Assembly (NCBI RefSeq): GCF_900187965.1
Contig: NZ_FZNL01000013.1
Span: forward strand, 109,398 to 173,397
DNA from: Flavobacterium sp. ov086
GTDB taxonomy: Bacteria; Bacteroidota; Bacteroidia; Flavobacteriales; Flavobacteriaceae
Length of the DNA: 64,000 nucleotides
Direction of reading: 5' to 3'
Both the position numbers and the translations under genes were made by a program. Shown one piece after another: positions 26,958-36,830 of this stretch. A model generated the notes under the pieces. It was not told where the DNA came from. It ran no database searches and was given only the letters and a program-made list of their open reading frames with translations. The number at the start of each line of letters is the position of its first letter. Within the stretch, counting starts at the first letter, position 1.

Positions 26958-29900
26958 ATGAAATCTAAATTATTACTAACCGTGCTATTACTGTTTACAT
27001 CGTATGCGTTTTCGCAGTCTTTTGATGTAAGCGGAACAGTACTAGATGGCTCAGGTTTATCATTGCCTGGTGTGAATGTAAAGGTTAAAAGTTCATCACA
27101 AAGTACAACCACAGACTTTGACGGATCTTTTAAATTATTAGGAGTTCCAAAAGGAACAACAATTGTCTTCAGTTATATAGGTTTTAAAACACAAGAAGTT
27201 GTGGTTTCTGCACCAAAAATCACAGTGAAAATGAGTGATGATGCCAGATCACTTGAAGAAGTTGTTGTAATTGGATATGGAAGTCAAAAGAAAAGAGAAG
27301 TAACCGGAGCTGTTTCTGTAATTGACAGTAAAACACTTGACATCTTAAAACCAATTAAGGTTGAACAAGCATTGCAAGGAACCGTTTCAGGAGTAAATGT
27401 TACCACACAATCCGGAGCACCGGGAGCAAAGCTAGATGTTAGAATTCGTGGTATCGCAACCAATGGCGAGAACGGACCACAGGCTATTATTGATGGTTAT
27501 GTAGGAGATTTGAGTTTGCTTAATCCAAACGATATTGAAACAATTACGGTATTAAAAGATGCTCAGGCAGCTATTTACGGAACAATTGCAGCAAACGGAA
27601 TCATCTTAATTACCACTAAAATGGGTAAAAAGAATTCCAAAACAAAAGTCTCTTTCAACAGTTATACAGGATTTCAGGAAGCTTCAAGAAAATTACCAAT
27701 GCTTAATGCTACTGAATATGCTTTATTATTAAATGAAAGTTATGCTAATGGAGGAAGAGCACTTCCTTATCCAAACGCAAGTGGTTTAGGAAGTGGAACT
27801 GATTGGCAAAAACAGGTTCTTGGTAAAAGTGTTCCTATATTAAATAGTGACATAACAATTTCCGGAGGTTCTGATAAAATTACGTATTCTATTAGTGGTT
27901 CACATTTGGATCAGGAAGGAATCGTTGGATCAGATAAATCAGGATTTTTAAGAAATACGGCAAGATTAGCCTTAGGAGCTGATTTGAGTAGTAAATTCAA
28001 AGTAAAAACAAACGTAATCTATACGTATTTTGATAGAAAAACCATTAACGAAAACGGATTAGGTTCTGTATTGTTTAATGCACTTAACGTTCCGGCGACT
28101 TTTGCTCCGTACGATGCAAATGGTGATTATACTTTAGTACCAAGTACAACAGGGTTAGGAACAGAAATTATAAATCCGCTGGCACAAATTGCCAATACCT
28201 ATAATGATTACAATTATAAAAAACTGAATGGAAATTTTGGTTTGGAGTATAAAATTTTCAAAGGATTCACGCTTTCGAGTTCAATAGGATTTAATACTTC
28301 AAATAGTGAAGGTAAAACATTTGGAAAAAAAATAAGTTATGGCGGAAAAGTCTTCGATGTTCAAAGAAGTTCTGTAACACAAACTACAACAAACGATAAT
28401 GATTATTCATTTGATATCTATGGAACGTATGTTACAAAAATCGGTGAAAACCATAATATCACGGCAACATTAGGAAATACCATTTATAAACAATGGGGAA
28501 ATTCTGCAAATGCAACAGGTTTTGATGTTCCTAACAATTCATGGGATTATGCAGATCTTTCTTTGACCAAAGGAGTTCCAACGGCTGTGAATACCGGAGG
28601 TTATGTTTACGACCAAAGAAGGCTTTCTTATTTTGGAAGAGCACAATACGATTATAAAGGAAAATATCTTTTTTCTGCAATGATCAGACGTGACGCATCG
28701 ACAAAATTTGGTCCGGATAATAAAGTTGGATATTTTCCATCATTTACAGGAGGTTGGGTAATTTCGGACGAAGGTTTCTTTGGAGAATCAAAAACATTTA
28801 ATTTCCTGAAATTAAGAGCCAGTTATGGTACATTAGGAAACGATCAAATTCCGAATAATGGTTTCTTAAGCCTTTTAAACGGAGAAGCTACATATGTGTT
28901 TGATGGCAAATTAGTAAGCGGAGTAGCAACTGGACAAATCCCTAATCCAAATTTGAAATGGGAAGAAGCTAAAAAGTTTGATGTTGGTTTAGATCTTAGA
29001 TTATTCCACGATAAAGTTTCTGTTGTAGCAGATTATTTTATTGATACCAGAAAAGATTTATTGATACCGGATATTCCAGTTTCTGGAATTACGGGAGTTG
29101 GTGCTCCGGGGGCAAATCCTCCAACTTTGAATGCAGGTACTGTTAGAAATTCGGGAGTTGAATTTGCGATAGATTACAAAGAGAAATTTTCGAATGATTT
29201 AAGCTTGAGTATCGGTTATAACGTAACTTTTATCAAGAATGAAGTATTGGAAGTAAATAATGGAACCGGAATTATCGAGCAAGGAAATTTTGGTGTAGGT
29301 CAGCCAGCAGCATCACGCATGCAAGCAGGACAGCCAATAGGATATTTCTACGGTTATAAAACAGATGGATTGTTTCAAAATCAGGCAGAAGTTGATGCAC
29401 ATCCGTCACAACTAGCTTTAGGGGCAAATGCTTCCCCGGGAGATATTCGTTATGTAGATGTAAACGGTGATGGAATAATTGATTCTAAGGATAAAACCAA
29501 TATTGGAGATCCAATTCCGGATGCTACAATGGGTTTCAATATACAGTTAAATTACAAAAACATTGATTTTGCACTTTATAGTTTTGCTTCAATTGGTAAT
29601 GATATGGTTCGTAACTACGAGCGTGTACTTTCTGATGCTAATAGATTGGATTATGTTTTGGACAGATGGACAGGTCCGGGAACAAGTAATTCTGTACCTA
29701 GAGTAACTACAGGAGCAACGGCAAATAATGTACTTTCTGATTATTTTGTTGAAGATGCTTCTTATTTCAGAATTCAAAACATACAATTAGGATATACAAT
29801 TGATCCAAAAGTAACTCAAAAAGCAGGAATTACTAAACTAAGACTTTATACAGGAGTAAATAACCTTTACACTTTTACTAAATATAAAGGTTTTGATCCA

Positions 29901-30023
29901 GGCGCTTCATTTGGACCAACAAATAAAGACGGAGTTTCTCAATCACCAATTGGTTCCGGAATTGATTATGGATTTTACCCAGTTCCAAGAACCTATTTAT
30001 TGGGTTTAAACATTAATTTTTAA
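26958..30023 (+). CDS. susC: SusC/RagA-type TonB-dependent outer-membrane transporter
   Basis: 1021 residues. Signal sequence (1-19, 'YAFSQ'), an N-terminal carboxypeptidase-regulatory-like beta domain ('GTVLDGSGLSLPGVNVKVK' ... 'TDFDGSFKLLGVPKG'), a SusC-type TonB-box region ('LEEVVVIGYGSQKKREVTGA'), the plug ('VRIRGIATNGENGPQAIIDG') and a 22-strand-type barrel to the C-terminal 'YLLGLNINF'. These proteins import oligosaccharides using energy from TonB. The partner SusD starts 11 bp later. With two GH16 genes downstream, the cargo is probably beta-1,3-glucan oligosaccharides (laminarin). The 241 bp before it has no other gene and should contain the promoter. Confidence 0.96.
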   Translation: MKSKLLLTVLLLFTSYAFSQSFDVSGTVLDGSGLSLPGVNVKVKSSSQSTTTDFDGSFKLLGVPKGTTIVFSYIGFKTQEVVVSAPKITVKMSDDARSLEEVVVIGYGSQKKREVTGAVSVIDSKTLDILKPIKVEQALQGTVSGVNVTTQSGAPGAKLDVRIRGIATNGENGPQAIIDGYVGDLSLLNPNDIETITVLKDAQAAIYGTIAANGIILITTKMGKKNSKTKVSFNSYTGFQEASRKLPMLNATEYALLLNESYANGGRALPYPNASGLGSGTDWQKQVLGKSVPILNSDITISGGSDKITYSISGSHLDQEGIVGSDKSGFLRNTARLALGADLSSKFKVKTNVIYTYFDRKTINENGLGSVLFNALNVPATFAPYDANGDYTLVPSTTGLGTEIINPLAQIANTYNDYNYKKLNGNFGLEYKIFKGFTLSSSIGFNTSNSEGKTFGKKISYGGKVFDVQRSSVTQTTTNDNDYSFDIYGTYVTKIGENHNITATLGNTIYKQWGNSANATGFDVPNNSWDYADLSLTKGVPTAVNTGGYVYDQRRLSYFGRAQYDYKGKYLFSAMIRRDASTKFGPDNKVGYFPSFTGGWVISDEGFFGESKTFNFLKLRASYGTLGNDQIPNNGFLSLLNGEATYVFDGKLVSGVATGQIPNPNLKWEEAKKFDVGLDLRLFHDKVSVVADYFIDTRKDLLIPDIPVSGITGVGAPGANPPTLNAGTVRNSGVEFAIDYKEKFSNDLSLSIGYNVTFIKNEVLEVNNGTGIIEQGNFGVGQPAASRMQAGQPIGYFYGYKTDGLFQNQAEVDAHPSQLALGANASPGDIRYVDVNGDGIIDSKDKTNIGDPIPDATMGFNIQLNYKNIDFALYSFASIGNDMVRNYERVLSDANRLDYVLDRWTGPGTSNSVPRVTTGATANNVLSDYFVEDASYFRIQNIQLGYTIDPKVTQKAGITKLRLYTGVNNLYTFTKYKGFDPGASFGPTNKDGVSQSPIGSGIDYGFYPVPRTYLLGLNINF

Positions 30024-30034
30024 TTTCAATAAAA

Positions 30035-31534
30035 ATGAAAAAGTATTTAATTACCACCATCATAACACTTACACTGTTCTCGACAATAAGTATTTCTTGT
30101 TCAGACGAATTTGTAAGTCCAAAACCGCAGTATTCTATAGATTCTGAAAATTATTTCAATTCAAAAGAAGACTATAATGATGCCCTTGTTGCTGCTTATG
30201 ATTTGTTGCAATCTACTTATGCAAATGCTTTATTGGGAGAAATTGCTTCAGATAATACATTAGCCGGAGGAGAAAGCCCAACAGATGTAATTGGCTGGCA
30301 GCAAGTAGACGACATGATTCATACACCGGTAAACAGTAATTTAAGAGATATCTGGAATTGGATGTTTGCAGGAGTTCAAAGAGCCAATTATATTCTTGAA
30401 TTTCAAAATAAAACCGATTTTGAGGGAAAAACCCAACTACTCGCAGAAACACATTTTCTAAGAGCGTATTACCAGTTTGAGTTAGTTAAATGGTTTGGTG
30501 GAATCCCGATGAAAGGGGATGCTAGATTTAAAGTTGGAGATGAAAAAACAGTACCACGTTCATCAGTTCAGGAAGTTTATGCTTCTATAGAAGCTGATTT
30601 GATTTTTGCTGCTGCTAATTTATCTCCAAAAGCATCTCAAACAGGACGTGTAACTAAAGGTGCTGCTCAGGCATTATTAGGAAAAGCCTATTTATATCAA
30701 AATAAATATGCACAGGCTGCTACCGCTTTTAATGCTGTAATAACTTCAGGAGAATACAGTCTACAAACGAATTATGATGCAATGTTTGAGATGGACGGAG
30801 AAAACGGAACCGAATCTGTTTTTGAAGTACAATATACAGATGTTGAAGGAGCAGGATTTACTTGTTTGCAATGTAGTGAAGGAAACGTTGCAGTTGGTTT
30901 TAGCGGAGTAAGAAATTATTCAGGACCACTTTTTTCTTCAGGGTTTAGTTTTAATGTACCTACTGCCGAAGCTGCAAATTCTTTTGAAGTAGGTGATAAA
31001 CGTAAAAATACTGCCATACTTGATATCGCAGCCTGGGCTGCCGCAAACAAATCTTATGATAATGGTAAAGGAGTTACGTTTGGAAAAGGAAATGAGGACA
31101 CAGGTTACTTTAACCGAAAATACTTGCCAAGAAAAAGAAGTAATAATGCTCAGGGAGATTTGAATTTGACCAATCCAAATAATTACAGAGCAATTCGTTA
31201 TGCAGATGTTTTATTAATGGCAGCAGAAGCCTATAACCGTGGCGGAATTGATGATGCAAAAGCAAGAACATACCTGAATCAGGTAAGAAGACGTGCTTTT
31301 GGAGATAATAATCATGATATATCAGTTTCAGGAGCAGCGCTTACTGATTTTATTTGGGCAGAAAGAAGAGCAGAGCTTTTTGGAGAAGGACATCGTTTCT
31401 TCGATTTAGTAAGAACTGGAAAAGCAGTTGGAAAAATACCAGGTTTTACAGCAAACAAAAATGAATTATTCCCACTGCCAATCGAAGAAATTCAGTTCGC
31501 AAATGGAAATTGGAAACAAAACCCTGGATATTAA
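30035..31534 (+). CDS. susD: SusD/RagB-type glycan-binding lipoprotein
   Basis: 499 residues. The lipobox 'SISC' (C22) predicts surface lipidation. The TPR-rich SusD fold is indicated by 'LLAETHFLRAYYQFELVKWFGGIPM', 'AAQALLGKAYLYQNKYAQAA', 'YRAIRYADVLLMAAEAYNR' and the C-terminal 'FIWAERRAELFGEGHRFFDL' segment. SusD caps the SusC channel and captures the oligosaccharide. It lies 11 bp behind susC and 12 bp before the binding lipoprotein gene, so one operon. Confidence 0.96.
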   Translation: MKKYLITTIITLTLFSTISISCSDEFVSPKPQYSIDSENYFNSKEDYNDALVAAYDLLQSTYANALLGEIASDNTLAGGESPTDVIGWQQVDDMIHTPVNSNLRDIWNWMFAGVQRANYILEFQNKTDFEGKTQLLAETHFLRAYYQFELVKWFGGIPMKGDARFKVGDEKTVPRSSVQEVYASIEADLIFAAANLSPKASQTGRVTKGAAQALLGKAYLYQNKYAQAATAFNAVITSGEYSLQTNYDAMFEMDGENGTESVFEVQYTDVEGAGFTCLQCSEGNVAVGFSGVRNYSGPLFSSGFSFNVPTAEAANSFEVGDKRKNTAILDIAAWAAANKSYDNGKGVTFGKGNEDTGYFNRKYLPRKRSNNAQGDLNLTNPNNYRAIRYADVLLMAAEAYNRGGIDDAKARTYLNQVRRRAFGDNNHDISVSGAALTDFIWAERRAELFGEGHRFFDLVRTGKAVGKIPGFTANKNELFPLPIEEIQFANGNWKQNPGY

Positions 31535-31546
31535 AAAAACATTATT

Positions 31547-33100
31547 ATGAAAAAATTACATTTTATTATAAGTCTTTTCGTTTTGACAATACTACTGGGT
31601 TGTTCAAATGACGATAATAGCAATATTGATTTAGACAGCATAGGTGCACCGTCTAATGTATCTGCTTTGACTACTGTAACGCAGGATAACACAGGTAAAG
31701 TTACTTTTTTACCTAAAGGCGAAGGTGTTACACAATACAAAGTGAATTATGGCGACGGAAGTCCTGAGTCTGATTATTTTGGATCTGGAGGAACTGTAAT
31801 ACATACTTATAAAGAAGGGGTTTACCATGCTAAAATTAAAGCAATGGGAATCAACGGAAAAGTAACCGAAGTAGATCAGGAAGTAACCGTTTCGTTTTTG
31901 GCTCCAACGAACCTACAAGTGACTTTGGCACATGTTGCAGGAGATAATTTGTCAGCATCAGTTACAGCAAAAGCAAACTTAGAAACTTTCTTTCAGGTAT
32001 ATTTTGGTGAAACCCCAGAGGAAATTCCTGTAGATTTTATGGAAGGTCAAACTATTAAGCATACTTATGCTAATGTAGGAGAGTACAAAGTAAAAGTAGT
32101 AGCGTTGAGCGGAGGTATTGCAACTACAACTTACGAAGAAACAATTGCAATATCGAATCCGGTTTTATTACCGGTAGATTTCGAATCTGCAACGCTTAAT
32201 TATGCCTTTAATAATTTTGGAGGAGCAAATACAACTGTAGCGAATAATCCAAGTGTAAACGAAGATAATCCGAGCGCAAAAGTAGCTAAGCTAAACAAAA
32301 GTGCAGGTTCTGAAGTTTGGGCCGGTTCATTTATAGAATTAGGTGTACCGATTGATTTCTCAACATTGAAAAAAATTAAAATAAAAGCATGGTCGCCAAA
32401 AGCTGGAATTGTAGTTAAAATGAAATTAGAAAACTTAACAGATTCTAATATTAATACAGAAGTTGATGTAACCAATACAATTGCTAACGGTTGGGAAGAA
32501 TTAACTTTTGATTTCTCAGCAGTCGATAATACTAAGAATTATCAAAGAGTGGTTGTTTTCTTTGATTTCGGAAATAACGGAACAGGAGCTGATTATTATT
32601 TTGATGATATTGAATTGACTGCAGGTGTTGAAACTGTAAAATTGCCATTGACTTTTGAGTCTTCGGTATTGACTTATGAGTTCACCAGTTTTGGAGGAGC
32701 AAATTCGGTATTGGCAGATAATCCGGATAAAACAGGAATTAATACATCGGCAAAAGTTGGCGCATTAACAAAAGGAAGCGGTTCTGAAGTTTGGGCGGGA
32801 TCTTTCATTGAATTGGCAAGCCCGCTTAACTTTTCTACTTTCAAGAAGTTGAAAATGAAAGTATGGTCACCTCAGGCAGGAATAGTTGTTAAAATGAAGT
32901 TTGAAAACATGTCTGATAGTACAATCAATAAAGAAGTAGATGCTACTACAACTGTCGCAAACGGATGGGAAGAGCTCACTTTTGATTTCACCGGAGCCAC
33001 AACAGCCAACCAATTTCAACGAGTAGTAGTGTTCTTTGACTTTGGAGCCAGCGGCACAGGGAAAACCTATTATTTTGATGATATTAAACAATCCAACTAA
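31547..33100 (+). CDS. Surface glycan-binding lipoprotein with PKD-like and duplicated C-terminal module
   Basis: 517 residues. Lipobox 'LLGC' (C19). PKD/Ig-like repeats lie within about 35-200 ('VNYGDGSPESDYFG', 'GTVIHTYKEGVYHAKIKA'). Then two clearly homologous modules, about 206-362 and 364-515, each beginning 'LP(V/L)(D/T)FES' and sharing 'GSEVWAGSFIEL', 'AGIVVKMK', 'NGWEELTFDF', 'RVVVFFDFG' and 'YYFDDI'. The beta-sandwich-like modules probably bind glycan, as in SusE/SusF or SGBP-B proteins, which occupy the same operon position after SusD. No catalytic motif is seen. The duplication looks recent enough to align by eye along its whole length. Confidence 0.85.
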   Translation: MKKLHFIISLFVLTILLGCSNDDNSNIDLDSIGAPSNVSALTTVTQDNTGKVTFLPKGEGVTQYKVNYGDGSPESDYFGSGGTVIHTYKEGVYHAKIKAMGINGKVTEVDQEVTVSFLAPTNLQVTLAHVAGDNLSASVTAKANLETFFQVYFGETPEEIPVDFMEGQTIKHTYANVGEYKVKVVALSGGIATTTYEETIAISNPVLLPVDFESATLNYAFNNFGGANTTVANNPSVNEDNPSAKVAKLNKSAGSEVWAGSFIELGVPIDFSTLKKIKIKAWSPKAGIVVKMKLENLTDSNINTEVDVTNTIANGWEELTFDFSAVDNTKNYQRVVVFFDFGNNGTGADYYFDDIELTAGVETVKLPLTFESSVLTYEFTSFGGANSVLADNPDKTGINTSAKVGALTKGSGSEVWAGSFIELASPLNFSTFKKLKMKVWSPQAGIVVKMKFENMSDSTINKEVDATTTVANGWEELTFDFTGATTANQFQRVVVFFDFGASGTGKTYYFDDIKQSN

Positions 33101-33112
33101 AAAAACGAAATC

Positions 33113-34774
33113 ATGAGTAAAAGAATAATTATAAATATAATAGCATTACTGTCAATATTTTTGACCGTAAGTTGCCAGAAAGATGATTATGCATTTGGCG
33201 ATTTGTCAGCACCATCAAATCTTAAAGTAACAGCTCAAGTTATCGGAAAAACTGCCGATGCCCCGGACGGAGACGGCTCAGGAATGGTGAAATTAATAGC
33301 AACGGCAGATAATGCGGTGTCTTATAAATATATATTTAGCGACGGAACCTCACAAAATTCTCCAAGCGGTGTATATACCAAACGTTTTACCAAAACCGGC
33401 GTAAATACCTATACCGTTACAATAATTGCAACCGGAAAAGGAGGTGTTGCTACAAATAGTACAGTAGACGTTACCGTGCTAAGTAATTTTAGCGATGACG
33501 AAGCTGTTCAGTTCCTGACCAACGGAAGTTCACAAAAATGGTATTGGTCAGCATCAGAACCTGGACATCTGGGAGTAGGACAAAATGATAGTGATGCTGC
33601 TAAAAACTTTTTTCCAAACTACTATTCTGCGACACCTTTTGAAAAAGCAGGATCGCCAACAAGCAGTTGTTTATACGAAAACGTATTGACGTTCTCGCTA
33701 GTTGGAGGACAATTGAAATTCGAATTAGACAATGGAGGAGCAACATTCTTTAATGCATCATTCAAAAATGTAGCAGGAGGAAGCGGATCCGGAGATGCTT
33801 GTTTAACGTATGATGCTACGGGAGTTAAAACCGTTTCATTAAGCCCGTCAGAATCTGTTGTAACAAAAAATCCTGATCATCAAACTCAAACAAGAGGTAC
33901 AATGTTAAACTTCTCTGATGGTGGATTTATGGGGTATTACATTGGTCAAAGTTCTTATGAGATATTGTCAATTACAGCAAACAGAATGGTTGTTAGAGCT
34001 ATTATGGGCGGAGATTCTTCTTTGGCTTGGTACCATATTTTTACCACAACACCACCTACTCAGACTCCGGATACTGATTTTACAAATCTGGTTTGGTCTG
34101 ATGAATTCAATACAGATGGAGCACCAGACGCTGCAAAATGGGTTTATGATTTAGGAAAAGGAACAAACGGTTGGGGAAATAATGAAAAACAAAACTATAC
34201 CAACTCAGCAACAAATGTGATCGTTCAAGGTGGAAATCTTAAAATAACCGCTAAAAAAGAAGCTTCAGGCGGAGCAGATTATTCTTCGGCACGACTAAAA
34301 ACCGATGGTAAATTTTCATTCACTTATGGAAAACTCGAAATAAAAGCCAAGCTTCCAACAGGAGCAGGAACATGGCCGGCATTATGGATGTTAGGACAAA
34401 ATTATACCACCAAACCATGGCCTGCCTGTGGAGAAATTGATATGATGGAACATGTGGGCAATAACCAGAATGTTATTTTGAGCACACTTCATTATCCCGG
34501 ACATTCAGGAGGAGAAGGCAATACAGGCTCGAAAACAATACCAAATGTCTCAACAGAATTTCATGTTTATAAAACAATCTGGACAGCATCATCAGTCAAA
34601 ACTTATGTAGATGACACAATGATTCATTCAGTTCCTAATGACGGTACTCTTCCCTTTAATAGTGACTTTTTCTTAATTTTAAATGTTGCAATGGGAGGTA
34701 ATCTGGGCGGTAATATTGATCCCGCTTTTACACAATCTTCTATGGAGGTCGATTATGTACGAGTATATCAATAG
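33113..34774 (+). CDS. GH16 beta-glucanase lipoprotein with N-terminal extension
   Basis: 553 residues. Lipobox 'TVSC' (C21), a PKD-like domain (about 30-125), a middle region of about 200 residues not assigned to a family, and a C-terminal GH16 domain (about 325-553). The catalytic motif is E441-I-D443-M-M-E446 in 'CGEIDMMEHVG'; the extra Met (EIDxxE) is the form found in laminarinases and lichenases rather than kappa-carrageenase-like branches without the bulge. Other GH16 features: 'LVWSDEFNTDG', 'GWGNNEKQNYT', 'WPALWMLG', 'MEVDYVRVYQ'. Lipidation suggests surface cleavage of beta-1,3- or mixed-linkage glucan before SusCD import. Confidence 0.93.
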   Translation: MSKRIIINIIALLSIFLTVSCQKDDYAFGDLSAPSNLKVTAQVIGKTADAPDGDGSGMVKLIATADNAVSYKYIFSDGTSQNSPSGVYTKRFTKTGVNTYTVTIIATGKGGVATNSTVDVTVLSNFSDDEAVQFLTNGSSQKWYWSASEPGHLGVGQNDSDAAKNFFPNYYSATPFEKAGSPTSSCLYENVLTFSLVGGQLKFELDNGGATFFNASFKNVAGGSGSGDACLTYDATGVKTVSLSPSESVVTKNPDHQTQTRGTMLNFSDGGFMGYYIGQSSYEILSITANRMVVRAIMGGDSSLAWYHIFTTTPPTQTPDTDFTNLVWSDEFNTDGAPDAAKWVYDLGKGTNGWGNNEKQNYTNSATNVIVQGGNLKITAKKEASGGADYSSARLKTDGKFSFTYGKLEIKAKLPTGAGTWPALWMLGQNYTTKPWPACGEIDMMEHVGNNQNVILSTLHYPGHSGGEGNTGSKTIPNVSTEFHVYKTIWTASSVKTYVDDTMIHSVPNDGTLPFNSDFFLILNVAMGGNLGGNIDPAFTQSSMEVDYVRVYQ

Positions 34775-34802
34775 AATACAAATTAATTAGTAAGAATGAA
34801 GC

Positions 34803-34840
34803 AAGAAGGTCAGTTTAAGGCTGACCTTCTTAATTTTTAG
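34803..34840 (+). terminator. Terminator between the two GH16 genes
   Basis: AAGAAGGTCAG (34803-34813) pairs with CTGACCTTCTT (34821-34831) around TTTAAGG, followed by a T-rich tract. The last GH16 gene may therefore be expressed less than the rest, or separately. Confidence 0.8.
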
Positions 34841-34859
34841 CAATTTTAAAAATGAAATT

Positions 34860-35618
34860 ATGCAAAAAGTAATTGTGTTATTATTGATTACCAGCTTTGG
34901 TTTTGCCCAGCAAGTAAAACGAAAACTAGTCTGGGAAGAAAATTTTAATAAAAAGGAAGTAAACGAATCTGTTTGGAATTTTGAAATTGGAGACGGTTGT
35001 CCTGATCTTTGCGGTTTTGGAAACAATGAAAGACAGATTTATACCAAAACAAATCACGAATTAAAAGACGGGAATTTAGTTATTGAAGCCCGAAAGGAAG
35101 GAGATAAATACACCTCTACAAAAATAACCACAAAAGGAAAGAAAGAATTTTTATATGGCAGAATAGAAGCCAGAGCAAAATTGCCAGTTGGTCACGGTTT
35201 ATGGCCTGCTTTCTGGATGTTGGGCGCCAATATCGATGCCGTAAAATGGCCTAAAACCGGAGAAATTGATATTCTGGAATATATTGGCAGAGATCCGCAT
35301 ATGGTATATACAACCTTGCACACACAAGACAGTCACGGAAATACAATTAACACCAAAAGAACTGCTTTTCCAAATATCGAAGAGGGGTATCATGTATATG
35401 CGATTGAGTGGACAAAAGAAAAAATTGACTTTTTTGTAGATAAAATTTTAGTTTATACTTTTAATCCGCAAGTAAAAAACGAAGACATCTGGCCATTTGA
35501 CAAACCGTTCTATATTATCCTAAATTTGGCCATAGGGGGAAATTTTGGAGGTCCTGAAGTCGATGATAAAGTGCTGCCACAGAAATATTATGTCGATTAT
35601 GTACGTGTTTATCAGTAA
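34860..35618 (+). CDS. GH16 beta-glucanase, secreted single-domain
   Basis: 252 residues. Cleavable signal (about 1-17, 'SFGFAQ') with no lipobox, then one GH16 domain: 'LVWEENFNKKEVNESVW', 'CGFGNNERQIYT', 'WPAFWMLG', catalytic E135-I-D137-I-L-E140 in 'TGEIDILEYIG', ending 'YYVDYVRVYQ'. The EIDxxE form again points to laminarinase-like beta-1,3(4)-glucanase activity. It is soluble where the first GH16 is lipidated, so the two could act in the periplasm and at the surface respectively. It lies 85 bp after the first GH16 gene, beyond a terminator. Confidence 0.93.
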   Translation: MQKVIVLLLITSFGFAQQVKRKLVWEENFNKKEVNESVWNFEIGDGCPDLCGFGNNERQIYTKTNHELKDGNLVIEARKEGDKYTSTKITTKGKKEFLYGRIEARAKLPVGHGLWPAFWMLGANIDAVKWPKTGEIDILEYIGRDPHMVYTTLHTQDSHGNTINTKRTAFPNIEEGYHVYAIEWTKEKIDFFVDKILVYTFNPQVKNEDIWPFDKPFYIILNLAIGGNFGGPEVDDKVLPQKYYVDYVRVYQ

Positions 35619-35946
35619 AAAAACAATAGTTTAAAAACATGCAGTTTAAAACAGATGTAAAGCGCTTAACTATTTAATTGTAAGTTAATTATGTCTGTTT
35701 TTAATTGTTAAAAATACGTTTAAATTTGAGCATTTTTAGCCTTTTTCAAGCAAAGTTTAAGTTTATTTTACAAAACTTAATGTTTTGTTGTTAATTATTG
35801 TTTCTTTTATTTGCTTTTTAAAACATTTATTTGTTAAATTTGGTCACAATATTAACATAACTCAAAAAAAGATACGCCTATACAATAAAATTACTTTTTA
35901 GAAAAAATTACTTAAAATTTTATACAAAAACTAAAAAGGTAGTATT
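35619..35946. other. Intergenic region, AT-rich, probable sigma-factor promoter
   Basis: 328 bp without a supported gene. There is a loose AAACAGA/TCTGTTT pairing (about 35648-35700) and long A/T tracts. An exact TAnnTTTG box was not found close to the start at 35947. Confidence 0.4.
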
Positions 35947-36531
35947 ATGGCTGATCTGCATATTCCAGACGCTCTATTGGTAAAAAATTATGTCGAAGGC
36001 AACGAATCTGCACTTGGAACATTAATAAAGAGACACGAATCTAAAATATATGGTTTCATATATTCTAAGATCGCTGATAGAGATATTTCAAACGATATTT
36101 TTCAAGATACTTTCATTAAGGTAATCAAAACCTTAAAAAGTAACTCCTATAATGAAGAGGGTAAATTTTTACCTTGGGTTATGCGTATTTCTCACAATTT
36201 AATTGTAGACCACTTTCGCAAGACTAAAAAAATGCCAATGTACAGAGAAACAGAAGAGTTTTCTATCTTTTCTGTAATGTCAGATGATTCTTTAACCATA
36301 GAAGGCAAAATGATTGTTGATCAGGTCGAAGTCGACTTAAAAAAGCTAATCGAAGAGCTGCCAGAAGATCAAAAAGAGGTTTTAGTGATGCGTATGTATC
36401 AGGATATGAGCTTCAAAGAAATCTCAGAATTAACAGATGTTAGCATTAATACAGCATTGGGCAGAATGCGTTATGCATTGATGAATTTGAGAAAAATAAT
36501 CGACAAACATCAAATTATTTTGACCAACTAA
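35947..36531 (+). CDS. ECF-type sigma-70 family RNA polymerase sigma factor
   Basis: 194 residues. Region 2 covers about 25-95 ('IYGFIYSKIADRDISNDIFQDTFIKV', 'FLPWVMRISHNLIVDHFRK') and region 4 about 130-185 ('LPEDQKEVLVMRMYQDMSFK', 'EISELTDVSINTALGRMRYA'). No anti-sigma factor gene follows; instead there is a conserved-looking 47-codon frame 50 bp downstream. The many flavobacterial ECF sigma factors without anti-sigma partners have mostly unknown signals. A two-gene unit with the small ORF is likely, closed by the hairpin at 36792. Confidence 0.93.
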   Translation: MADLHIPDALLVKNYVEGNESALGTLIKRHESKIYGFIYSKIADRDISNDIFQDTFIKVIKTLKSNSYNEEGKFLPWVMRISHNLIVDHFRKTKKMPMYRETEEFSIFSVMSDDSLTIEGKMIVDQVEVDLKKLIEELPEDQKEVLVMRMYQDMSFKEISELTDVSINTALGRMRYALMNLRKIIDKHQIILTN

Positions 36532-36581
36532 TACTATTTTGAGTATTAGCCCGTTATACTATTATAAAACATTTTCATAGT

Positions 36582-36725
36582 ATGGCGAAAATTTACTCGA
36601 AAAAGGCATTAGCTTCTAAAAATTTAAAACCGAAAAAAGAAGTTGTTTCTTTTTTACTTAGTTACTCACAAGCATTAACAATTGTGAAAATTGAAGATAA
36701 AAGTTTTGAAATTATAGCTAATTAA
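36582..36725 (+). CDS. Small protein (47 aa) behind the sigma factor
   Basis: ATG at 36582, TAA at 36723-36725. It codes for a 47-residue protein beginning MAKIYSKKALASKNLKPKKE and ending 'VKIEDKSFEIIAN'. The N-terminal half is strongly basic (Lys-rich), the C-terminal half is amphipathic, and there is no signal or membrane segment. It sits 50 bp after the sigma factor and ahead of a terminator, so co-transcription is likely. The amino-acid composition and clean context look like a real gene, possibly binding the sigma factor or nucleic acid; no function is known to me. Confidence 0.6.
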   Translation: MAKIYSKKALASKNLKPKKEVVSFLLSYSQALTIVKIEDKSFEIIAN

Positions 36726-36791
36726 ACAGCCCACTACTTTGGTCGGATGTTTATTTCGAAAGAAAAACCAAATGGTCGTTTTGGTTGAAAG

Positions 36792-36830
36792 CTCACTATT
36801 TGTATGCAAATACAGGTAGTGAGTTTTTTT
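36792..36830 (+). terminator. Terminator after the sigma factor unit
   Basis: CTCACTA (36792-36798) pairs with TAGTGAG (36817-36823), with inner TTTGTAT/ATACA pairing, followed by TTTTTTT. Confidence 0.75.
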
